Assembly (NCBI GenBank): GCA_037043455.1
Contig: JAWPHD010006748.1
Location: 62,001-126,000 of the forward strand
DNA: 64,000 nucleotides
Direction of reading: 5' to 3'
Origin: Cyrtodaria siliqua
Lineage: Eukaryota; Mollusca; Bivalvia; Adapedonta; Hiatellidae
Each line of letters begins with the position of its first letter. Within the stretch, counting starts at the first letter, position 1. Positions 47,101 through 59,100 of the stretch are shown here, one piece after another. The notes beneath the pieces are model-generated. The model searched no databases. It saw only the letters and a list, made by a program, of their open reading frames with translations, and was not told the DNA's origin. A program made the translations under genes and the position numbers.

Positions 47101-50100
47101 TTTCAGGGTAAACTAGTCGACACTTTTATGTACTGATTCTGCCACTGTTTTGGGGTAAACTAGTTGACACTTTTATGTACTGATTCTGCCACTGTTTTGG
47201 GGTAAACTAGTTGACCCATTTATGTACTGATTCTGCCACTGTTTTGGGGTAAACTAGTTGACACTTTTATGTACTGATTCTGCCACTGTTTTGGGGTAAA
47301 CTAGTTGACCCATTTATGTACTGATTCTGCCACTGTTTTGGGGTAAACTAGTTGACCCATTTATGTACTGATTCTGCCACTGTTTTGGGGTAAACTAGTT
47401 GACACTTTTATGTACTGATTCTGCCACTGTTTCAGGGTAAACTAGTTGACACATTTATGTACTGATTCTGCCACTGTTTCAGGGTAAACTAGTTGACACT
47501 TTTATGTACTTATTCTGCCACTGTTTCAGGGTAAACTAGTTGACACTTTTATGTACTGATTCTGCCACTGTTTCAGGGTAAACTAGTTGACACATTTATG
47601 TACTGATCCTGCCACTGTTTCAGGGTAAACTGGTGCTGTATTTTAGCAAGCAGATTATCATCAAGAACAAACTTAGCTCAGACAGCCTGCAGGATAAGTT
47701 GGCAGAATATCCCAGAACAGAACAATGGCTCTCTGTCGTTGGGTTGCCACAGCAGACTATCCATGTATGTATACACAAGTATCATGTATAAATAAGGTCA
47801 GAGTTTTTTAGTTTTTGGTTCTCAGATTTTTTCGGAAAAAGTTCCACAGGAGGAGAGAAGAAAATAATCTGAACCTTTAATTTTATAAGTGTGTATGATA
47901 TAATGGTGTTAGTCACATTGTAAAACATAAAATGGACCTGAACAAATTTATATAACATAATCTTCTGATTTTACATTAATTTTTAAATATGATAATTTGG
48001 TTGTTTGAAATGGGTGACCAAAAAATTAATAACGGATACTTTTTTTTTAAACATTTGTTTGTGTTTTTTAGAATTATTTTTTGATTTTCTTTTTCATTTT
48101 TGCAAAATTTAGGGTCGGAAGGTTTGAGAACCTAAAAACTAAAAAAACTCTGGCCTGACTATAACGCGATAGTTCTTTGTTGTGCCTTTCTTAGAGAGAC
48201 TACATTCTAGGATTACATACAGTATTATAAAATGATTGTGCATGTATATATTATATATGACACAGGAATTTTAATTTGTAGTAAAATAGTCAAAATCCCT
48301 TTTAAATTTTTTTGTTCAGTTTTTTCTACTATGGACATAACTTGCAAACTGGCTTTAAATAAATAGTAACAAATTCAATCCACCCAACTAATTTTAATAC
48401 ACATTGCTTATGTTATAATACCACAAAATGTGTGCATGATAAACATAAACGACATTCTGGGCAAATCAAATCAAACTTTTATGTTGCTGGTACATAATTA
48501 TTATGTAAGTTTCTTGATTTAGCCTGTGAACTTTTGTCATCAGTATTTAGCGTTCAATGTTTTCTACACTGTTGCAGGGACTGCTAGACCAAGACAATAT
48601 GAGCCTGTACACCCTGCTGGAGCTGTTAGAGGCCGATGTGAAGGCGCTGATTCTCAAGCATAAAGGGAGTAACGAGGATTCAAGGCGGCTAAATCTAGCT
48701 CTACGCAATCTCAAAATTTCCACAGGTAAAATTTGGTCATTAAACAGTTTTGATGCCTTGGGTACCGTAAATATCAAGTAGTTAATCACCTCCTTTTACA
48801 TGTTTACGATGATGTATGGATTATTGTAAGCTAGCCAGCAGTTGTAAAGAAAGGCAGTGCCTTGTATACACCTACCTACTTTATAGTGGAGTCGAGGCAT
48901 ATAGTGATACCAGTGTCCCAGCTAACAAATGACTGTTGTTCAGGGCGCTTGTTTCAGCCCAATTTTTTTTTTGAATTTTCAGACAAAATTGAAAAGCATC
49001 AGTGAAACGGACGTTTTTAGTGGTAAATAAAAAATACCTTTTCAAAATCGGTTTCGAAATACAAATTTCGCATGCGAAATTTGTATTGATACCTGCATTT
49101 TCAATGCAAAGATTTTTATCTAAAATTGTTTAAGGTGTTGAACAAACATAAAATAAGGCATCCTAAAAGTTTTATAGAAAACTATTGAGGCTAACTAAAG
49201 TTATTTGAGATTTCTTGGTGTCCCAGCAAATAGAAGTTTACATGGGAAAAGCCCCATCAAAAAAAGCATTTTGGTTGTAAAATATGTACTTCTCAACCGA
49301 TTTTCAAAACTAGGGTATTTTTATTTACCACTAAAAATGCCATTTCCAATGATAAATAATTATTATATACATATTGTTAAAAATGGCTCCTGTCATTGCT
49401 GAAAAACCTTCGGCTGGAAAAAGAGCCCTGGATAATAATTAATAGTTGTGTGGTTAGTACTCGGGGGTAAGAATTTTTCTGACACATTAAAATCAGTTGA
49501 AACTAAGAGCTTTTAAGTTTGTCATTTCTAGTTGGATAAAGCTTTTAACTTTTATGTACTGTACAGGAATGGAGAAAGAATTATAAAGATACTCTGACAG
49601 CAGAGCTGTTCATTCAAAACCCTGATAATGATTTTGTCATAATGTCTTTCTACATAAATGATCTCTCTGACACTGACTGAGGTAGCTGTCCCTATATGAT
49701 CTAATATGATGTGTTAATAGGATTTAAAACCTCTTTTCATTCATTCGTTCTGCATAAACAACTAATAATAGTCGCAATGTTGATTAAATTATGACATGCA
49801 CATGTATGTAATGGAAAATTTATATATTCTGAAACTACACTTTTGGATTACAGAGCGGGAATTGGCTGGAAGTAATAACACTGGCGGCGACAGCGATGTG
49901 GAGCTTCACTGGACCAACTCCAAGTCAACTTCCTCCTATGGCGACCCATCATCTCGTCCAAGCCCTCGACCTTCCACGTCATCACTATCCTCGTCGGACA
50001 ACTCTACAACCATGAACGCTCCGGTTCAGTCACATAGCACACCACCCTCGCCTGTCGCCCACTCACGCAATGAAAGGTTGAAGTCGGCTGGGTAAGCTAT

Positions 50101-53100
50101 TATGTTGCTATGCCATTAGGCCATCTTAAAAAAGTATTTGTTTGCTGTTTCCCGACCCAGGATTCATAAATGGGTAGGTAGTAGGTAGGTAGGTGATTTT
50201 GTTTTGCCAAGGACAGTAAACACCTTAAGAAATTAAAGACAAATATATTGAAGATAGCAACAAACAAAAAATTGTTAAAAGAATTGCTATGAAAAGGTTT
50301 GGGTAGAGCCCTTTTCGTGGGTAATTGGGGAAACAGCAAAACCAACAATTTTTTATGGTCAGCCCTAAAGTGAACGGTACACCACAGTGATACCGGTTTA
50401 CAGCTTTCTAAGTACAATTTTGAGTTGAGGATCTTACATTCGTGACTGTGTATTATTGATTTTAATGAACGAGTTTAATTATTAAAGTCAATAATACACA
50501 GTCACGAATGTAAGATTCTATTTATCACATAACACACCTACAACAGGATGTCAATTTACCTTGTACATGGCTGCAATTTATAAGAGAAATCATGTCGTCA
50601 TTTTGTTGTTTACATGACATCAGCAGTGTTACGTATCTGTAACACGTTAGCATTACAAATAATGCGACACCTTAAACCAAATTTATTTGCATTTTATAAA
50701 GGAACATTTCAAAAAAAGATAAATATTTAAGGTGTCTGAACGTATCGTATGATATACCATGCAAACAATTGGGACTAAATGTTTTACTGTGCACAAACAA
50801 CAGTGATTCGGTCCTCATTTTCAGATGTAATAGACTAGTGTATTTCGATAAATAAGGCATGTCCTTATTACACTCCCAGAAGCCATTTTCTGTGATAAAG
50901 TATGACTCCATCTCAAATGGTAAAATGTGATCGAAAACATAAGATGTGGATGACAGATCTTTTTCTCAAAGATTGAAATGCAGTAAAGAAATTAATAATG
51001 ATTCTATGTTGCAGGTACACTCCACCTCCCACACCGCCCACTGTACGCACACCAAAAACAAAGTATCCCATCACCCCACCACCCAAGAAGAAGAACTTGT
51101 TGTTTCCAGAGTACCCAGTTATTAGCCGTAGTAAATCACAGGAGTCGCAGCTGGCTCACAAGGTGCAGGACATAGACCCTGTAAGGTGAGTTATTCAATG
51201 CACTGACGGACACAATTAAACATTGATTTGTTTCAACTACACTTTTTACCACAAAAAAAAGCAACACGCATTCCGAGGTTAGAGTAAGAGTAACCATACA
51301 TTTTCTGTTAGACGAGATAACAGTTAGTTAGTACCTCTCATTAAAGAAACTAACCCGCCAAATAACAGCAAAATTGCACGACAAAACCGTTGATCAAAAC
51401 TCTATCCAGGTGTTCAGGTCATATAATAATGTATATTTGCTGATTAAAAGTATAGTCTTATTTAAGAGTTTTTAAAATATCCGTGATTGAATATGCGTAA
51501 AATGAATTATGAGTTTGTAACACTTAATCCAACGCTCCAGTTTTGGGGTTTGACCTGGCTGGTTAAAATGGTTTTATATATTGTGTCTATTGAGTTTAAA
51601 TTCTCAAAATAGGTAAATTATATATATATATATATAACTTGTTGTCATCAGATCAAGAAACGGTGTACATATGTTGTAAAATTTGGCAGTCGTTGCAAGA
51701 TAGCTACTTTAAATTACCTACTAAAATAACGTCCCAATCAGAATTGTCATGTTCCAACTACTCATCTTGTTCATATATGTCACAATAGTATTACCTGTTT
51801 CGGGTTCACACTCTGTTACTCTGTGCTTGTTGTAGACATATATTATAGACAACACATATATTGCAGGACTGGTCACAAGAAGAAACAGGTGAAGGATTTG
51901 AACCTGGGCAGCAATACGTACATCAATATCAGTGGTAGCCACGACATCCTATCCTTTCGTCGGCACTCTAATGAGCAAGATGCAGGGGGCAGCAGTCGAG
52001 GCCCCTCCGGGCCGGCTTCCCCAATCATCATATCTCCGATACACTCTCCACCCTATTTGCAAGGGGGTCAAGCTAGTGATGGTAATACATTATTGTCTGT
52101 GCCACAGTTTGTATAAAATTAGCATTAAATGGTTTTAAAAAAGCTTTTTATATACGCCCGTATGAAGGTATTATTATGTTGTAGCATTGTCTGTCCGTTA
52201 ATTTTTGCCTGACAGCTGAACGTGGCTAATAACTGTCAAAGAATAATAATAGAGTTGTTAATGCTTACTTAATGTTCTAACTCAGGTTAATGGTTTGTAC
52301 ATTTCAGGATCGTTGATAGTGCCCAACATGATAGGCCCTCATCCACATCCGATGATGAAACATCAAATAAATCACAAGTAAGCAGATCTTTTAAACTCAA
52401 TATCCTATAACCCATCTTTGTATTCCGCTTGTGAGAAAAGAAACCTCCAGCTTGATAATGTCGTATTTGGCAAGGAAATCTATTCAGGGCCATTTTTTCT
52501 GGAAATTGGGAAAAGGTCTATACTGTCTGTCTGTTTTCCCGTGTGTGCATGTGTCCGTCTGTCCGTCTCTTTGCCTGTGTTTATCTATCCATAAAAAGAC
52601 TATGCAGTTTGTTATATAAAAGTTTGAATTATTGATCACTATCCTCCCCCGTCCGTCCATCTGTTTGTCTGTCCATTGCTCTCCAGGCATTTTGAGAATA
52701 GTGTTTATTTTAATCCTACAACTTAATTTATACAGATGCATCGTTACCTAACTGCCAGCTATTTATACAGATGCAGCATTAACTAACTGCCAGCTATTTA
52801 CGTATATTAATATTGTGTTTCCTTGTTTCAGGTATATCAACAAGCTCCTTATTGGGAGCACGTGCGACATCTGTAATAAAAACATGTTTAGGGGGAAATA
52901 TTGTAAATACTGCAAGTAAGTAAATGTATTTACTGTAACTTAATTCTCTTTTTGGTGCTTTCCATATAAAAATAATAAAGAAATCTGTAACATACTTAAA
53001 ACGAATGTACAGCGATCTACTGCGATCTTTTAGTAGTTTTCAAGTATTAAAATTAGCACCTCAATTTATAAATTCAGTTTCGTCTTCATTAAATCTATAT

Positions 53101-56100
53101 GCATATAATTAAAATTAATACAAAATGAGGTTTTCGATTTGTTTCTATTATTCTACCTTACTTTTAAATATATTATTTAATTTATTAGTACAATTATCAG
53201 CAATTAGTAATATGTAAAAACATCTTCTTATGATGTACAAATATCCAAGTTATGTAGAAAAAAGGAGTGCTGCAAGTTTTATATGTGTCACTTTCCAAAT
53301 TTTATTAAATTTTAATTATATGCAAGCAGGTTTAAAATTATCAATACTGGATTAATAAATTACATATTTAAGTGTTGTAGAGGTTGAATCCTTGTCAGAT
53401 TTGTGTATATCTATGATTAATTTACGTATATTTTATATATATGTTATATTTAAGTGTTGTGGAGGTTGAATCCAAAGTCACATTTGTCTAGATATGGAAG
53501 AATAATTATTACACGTGTTACAGATTTAAGTGTCATAAAGACTGTGTGAACAAGGCCCCGGCAAGTTGTGGTCTGTCAGATGAGCTGGTAGATGAGATAA
53601 TGAAGAACCTATTTGAAGGTGAGTCTTACTGTAACTCCCTGTAGTAGTTGTAATAAATAAATAAAAAAATAAAAATAACCAGATAACAAATGTTGCAGAA
53701 TCAGTTTGTTATTCTCATCATGGTGAGTGTCATATAGCATTAACCATGTGCATCCGTTGCGAAAAGTTTGTGTGTCTATCTCCTCCCACACTTTTTAACT
53801 AATTGTTTCGAAACTTTACAGGATGCTTTTCTATGATGTCAAGATGTGCAGATCGATTCAGAGTCAAAATCAACCTTGTATTACCTAAGTTACGGCCATT
53901 TTTTCTTCAAATTTTATGTAAAATAGCTTGTGTGTCTGTCGCCTCCTACAGTTTTCAACCGATTGTTTCGAATTTTACAGGATGCTTACCTATGATGTCA
54001 ATATGTGGCTTTCGATCCCACATGAAAATTGACCTTTGTATTAACGAAATTATGGCCATTATTTCCTTCAAATTTTATGTTTTCCACCGATTGTTTTCAG
54101 TGGGAGTATCCGTGTCCCATGTACACATTTCTTGTTTATGTTTAAGGCATTTTGAAGTTACTTCAAATTGCTTGGCAGTAGCTTATAAGACATTGTTTTA
54201 GACTCCACAATTATAAATGAATAAGCGCAATGTTGACAATTAATAGTGAATATGAGTCCAACATCATTGGTTGTAGGGCTACTGTCTGTTCAGATATAGA
54301 GTGTATGCAGAATAAATATACTGTATTATTAGTTATTTATATTATTCAATGCTCAAATACACACAATAGGTATTTATTTTACATAGCTATTTAAAACCAT
54401 GTAAACATTCATATTTTCAACTTGATCATTATTTTAAACTTTTGAAACATCTAAGAGGTAAACTATAACACATGATCACATTTATAGTTCCACCTGAAAG
54501 GCGTCACTCCCATTCTGTGTTGGATGGAGTTTTGTCAACATTTAGGAGACGTAAATATAAGCACTACGCAAGTGAAAGAAAACATGTCGCCATGCTATGA
54601 CTAATATTTTTGTTACTATTTATGTAGGCATACAGCCTAACAATCTTTTAATACTACTCAGAGTTCTGAAAAACGTGGTAAAAGGTGAAAGAATTGTCAG
54701 AATTCGGATGATAAACAAAGAAGATATGATCGTTTGAAGGTGGTTCTAAAACGGATATATGGGAGTGGCCATTTTGAGAAATATGATGTCGTAGTTCTAA
54801 AATTACCATATGTGGCATGTTAAATATCATTTAAAGGTGAATGGCCACCCCTTTTGTAGTATTATCAATTAACAAATTGAACTATTAAACATCATATGAA
54901 CATTAAAAAAAATATTTCTTGATAGTCACAGATGAAACGTACATTTAAAACCGCTACAAAGTTGTATGTAAAAATAAGTATTATTTGCATGACATAGATA
55001 CTACTTTTACCACTGCGTGACTGCACGGGGAAATGAGGTAAATCTGAATTGTATAGCTGCACAACTATTGCCAGATAATTGATAAATACATTTACCTGTG
55101 GATAAATTTGCCTGTTCAAAGTTTTCTACGTCATCAAATAAAATCTTATTCTCGCTTTTCAAAGATATTGCAAAGTGTGAATTGTATATATCTATTGTTG
55201 CGTATTGATTTCGATTTAATTAAACATAAACTTGTTCATGAAACAAAACAGGGCCGGAGAACTTTAAAGCAAAGATAAATATTGCAACTGAATGCAAAAT
55301 CGTTTACTGGCCATAGAATGCATCATTGTGTTTTAGTTTAATTATTTTTCATACATTTTCTGTTATTTTTTTCCCTACAAACCTGGTAATGAACATTTTT
55401 GTAAATATTCCATATATGGTAAATTAGAACTGATGTCATAGTTCTCAAAATGGCGGCTGTCATATCTGTTTCAAGAGAACATTCAAATGATCATATCTTC
55501 TTCATTTATCATCCGATTTTGGTAATACTTTTACCCTTGTTCAAGTTTTTCAGAACTCTCAGTAAGAACGATTGTTTGGCTGTATGCCATAATTGTTTTA
55601 AAGGAATTTACTGGTGGATGGGATAGTGTTTTATGAAATACTAGCCATGGGCACATGGATAGTGTTAATTGAATAGACAGACGCACATGATTTTGTTAAA
55701 TGAGTTTGCGAGCACATGTGATATTGTTAAATGAAAACTGACACAAGAGATCATGAGTTTACTGCACCAGGGGACAGTGTTAAATGAGTTCATTGGCAAA
55801 TGAATAATTTTAGTGTCAAATTAGTTCTCATGCACAAGGGATAGTGTCAAATGAGTACCTGCACATGGAATAATATTAAATGAGTTTATCTGCACATGGG
55901 ATAGTGTTAAATGAGTTTACCTACACATGGGATAGTGTTAAATGAGTTTAATTGCACATGGTAAAGTGCTGGATGAGTTTATTAGAACAGGAAATATTGT
56001 TTTAATGAGAACTGACCTGGCTTAGAGGGTGGTGGTGGTGCAGTAATGTTAATGTTATTGGTGATGGTTAGATGAATAGACATGTCTTAGTGGATATTTG

Positions 56101-59100
56101 TAATGTGGTATGTAGTAGACACAGTGAAGGTTTTAGATGATGAGAATGGTGAAATAGGTACATCACCATACTTAAGGTCCAGCAGCCCTGAACGTTTTTA
56201 GCTCTACTGATCAGAGATCAGCAGAGCTTATGCCGTGGTGCGGTGTCCGTCGTCCAACTGTCCGTCTGTCCGTAAACTTTTATTTGTAGCGACTTCACAG
56301 CTGAAACTACTGGATGGATATTCATGAAACTTTACAGAAATGTTGCCCATAAAGTCTAGTTGATCCTAGCAAAAATTCATGTTGATGTGAAATCCAAGAT
56401 GGCCGCCAAAGCTAAAAATAGAGTTTTAAAACACAAGTTTGTAGCGACTTCTTCTTGAAAACTATTAGTGATATTGATATGGGACTTTTTCTAAAATGAT
56501 CAACATGATATGATGTTGATCCTAGTGGAAAATTATTTTGATTCAACGTTAAACATGGCTGCCAGCGGCCATCTTTGTTTACATAGAGTTATATAGTAAA
56601 AACTTGTAGCGACTACTTCTCTGAAACTACTTGGCGGATTGTCATGAAACTTTACAGGAATGTTGCTCTTGATGTCTCATTGATCCTAGAAAAAATTCAG
56701 GTCGGCCAGAAATTCAAGATGGCCGTCACAGCTAAAAATAGATTTTTATAGAATAAGTTTGTAGCGACTACTTCTTGAAAACTATAAGTGATATTGATAT
56801 GGGACTTTTTCTAAAATGATCAGCATTACATGATGTTGATCCTAGTCAAAAATCGTTTTGATTCAACGTTAAACATGGCTGCCAGCGGCCATCTTTGTTT
56901 ACATAGAGTTATATAGTAAAAACTTGTAGCGACTACTCCTCTGAAACTACTTGGCGGATTGTCATGAAACTTTACAGGAATGTTGCTCTTGATGTCTAAT
57001 TGATCCTAGAAAAATTTCAGGTTGGCCAGAAATTCAAGATGGCCGTCACAGCTAAAAATAGATTTTAAAAAATAAGTTTGTAGCGACTACTTCTTGAAAA
57101 CTATAAGTGATATTGATATAGGACTTTTTCTAAAATGATCAGCATGACATGATGTAGATCCTTGTGGAAAATTATTTTGATTCGACGTTAAACATGGCTG
57201 CCAGTGGCCATCTTTGGTTACATAGAGTTATATAGTAAAAACTTGTAGCGACTACTCCTCTGAAACTACTTGACGGATGTTCATGAAACTTCACAGGAAT
57301 GTTGCTCTTGATGTCTAGTTGATCCTAGAAAAATTTCAGGTCGGCCGGAAATTCAAGATGGCCGCCACAGCTAAAAATAAATTTAAAATAAATAAGTTTG
57401 TAGCGACTACTTCTTCAAAACAATAAGAGATATTGATGTGGGACTTTTTCTAAAATGATCAGTATGACATGATGTTGGTCCTTGTCGAAAATCGTTTTGA
57501 TTTGACCTTAAACATGGCTGCTTTGTTTACATAGAGTTATATAATGAAAACTTGTAGCGACTACTTCTTTGAAACTACCTGACGGATTTTCATGAAACTT
57601 CACAGGAATGTTGCTCTTAATGTCTTATTGATCTTAGCAAAATTTCAGGTCGGCCGGAAATTCAAGATGGCCGCTACGGTTAAAAATAGATTTTCAAAAA
57701 ACAAGTCTGTAGCGACTACTTCCTGAAATCAAAATCAATCAGTAGAGCTTCAAGGTCATTGACCTCTTGTTAATGTAGGTTACAAAGCAGCTATGTACCC
57801 TATGGTCAGAGGCAAAACGTGTAACCTTTATTGGCATTTAAGAAGGAAATGGAAGTAGAATATGTAAAACCCTCTCTTACACATGTACCTGTTATGTCCC
57901 GTAATATAGTGTGGGTGGAGGGATATGATATTGCCTATGTGCATAAGCGCAATTATGTAGACATATAAATACTGGTTTCACTTCAATAAGGTATGAAGAA
58001 CTTAATGTCAAACCAAAGTTCATATACAGTTTATAATGACAAGATCCAGGTGAAGTTTGAATTGAAATGTTTTATGTTATAGTATGATTGAGTTATGGCA
58101 CAGTGGAGAATTCATCACCTTCAGTGGTAGTGCTGCTTCTAATTTAAATAACACCATGTGTATACATTTTTTGAGGAAAGAAAGCTATTGTTGTATAAAA
58201 TAATATTTCATTCTGGTAGATAGTTCTTTAATTACAGTAGAGAATATTTGTCATTTTGTTGTGATTATCTTATTAGTTTTCATCGTGAAGTATCAAACAA
58301 AAGGAAATATTTTAATTTTGTCCACCTTACGAAAATTTATCCAAAATACGCAACAAAATAACTTTTTTTATTATATACACAACCTGGTAATTGCAGTGAA
58401 AATATAAAATTTGATGTCTCACTGCAGTTGATATACAGAGAATTCTAGTTTTATTTGAATCACATACTCCACTATTATTTATATCTATAATACATCTATA
58501 ATCACTTATATAATGATTCCAGGTAATTCGCGACGAACGACGACGCCTAACCTTATACTTCCGCAGAACACGCCAGAGTTGTTACGGCCCAATCGAAGTC
58601 TCCCAGCATTCCAGGTTCCTGATTCCAGCTCGGCCTCATCCTCCAACTCTTCTACGCATTCCTCACCGGTGCCGACTGGCATGTCGTCCGGTACCATCAC
58701 CTCCCCATCACCCTACCCCTCGCCTCGTGTACCGGTTCACTCATTCCAGTTCCCAGGTATTGCTCTTTGCTTTGGCTTTTAATAATGAAAAGTCCATGTG
58801 AAAAAAGACAAAATGAAAGCAAAATAAAATATTTAATACGTGGAAAGAAAATACTACATCTCCATTAAGATGTGTTGCCTTGTGTCTGAATGCAGTCACT
58901 TTTCTCTCTCACTTCTCCTTTGTAGTAGAAGAAGTGACTACTCTCTAAATGCAGATGTAGATTGAACTCCTGTTCTAAAAAACTTGCTAAACTTTTTTCC
59001 CTCAGTTAATATAAACGTTTTTCCCTCAGTATATATATATGGTTTCAACCATATTTCTAGAGTGTCAGTGGTTGTTATATTTCAGATATATCAGAGAGTA

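Larger units (their letters stand above)
38172..47623 (+). other. KSR intron 1, 9.5 kb, transposon-rich
   Basis: The intron contains hAT derivatives (38341-39251, 41916-42278, 44241-45287), a dispersed repeat (39600-40090), a foldback element (40241-40470), a HINE-like element (42527-43878) and the 47-bp minisatellite. The parts 39252-39599, 40471-41915, 42279-42526, 43879-44240 and 45288-46910 show no gene. Within 45545-45640 a weak tRNA-like head ('aggtcgagtggtcaacatgc') may be a decayed SINE. Confidence 0.75.
53619..58522 (+). other. KSR intron 9, 4.9 kb
   Basis: The intron contains a two-copy ~160-bp repeat (53765-54085), a long inverted-repeat element (54627-55588), a degenerate ~35-bp minisatellite (55650-55990) and a complete HINE-like element (56196-57773). 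Sections 54086-54626, 55991-56195 and 57774-58522 show no gene or element. Confidence 0.7.

Noticed and set aside
46911..47623. A regular array resembling a CRISPR locus
   Set aside because: Units are contiguous with no unique spacers, the genome is eukaryotic, and the array is explained as a minisatellite of the KSR exon 2 border.
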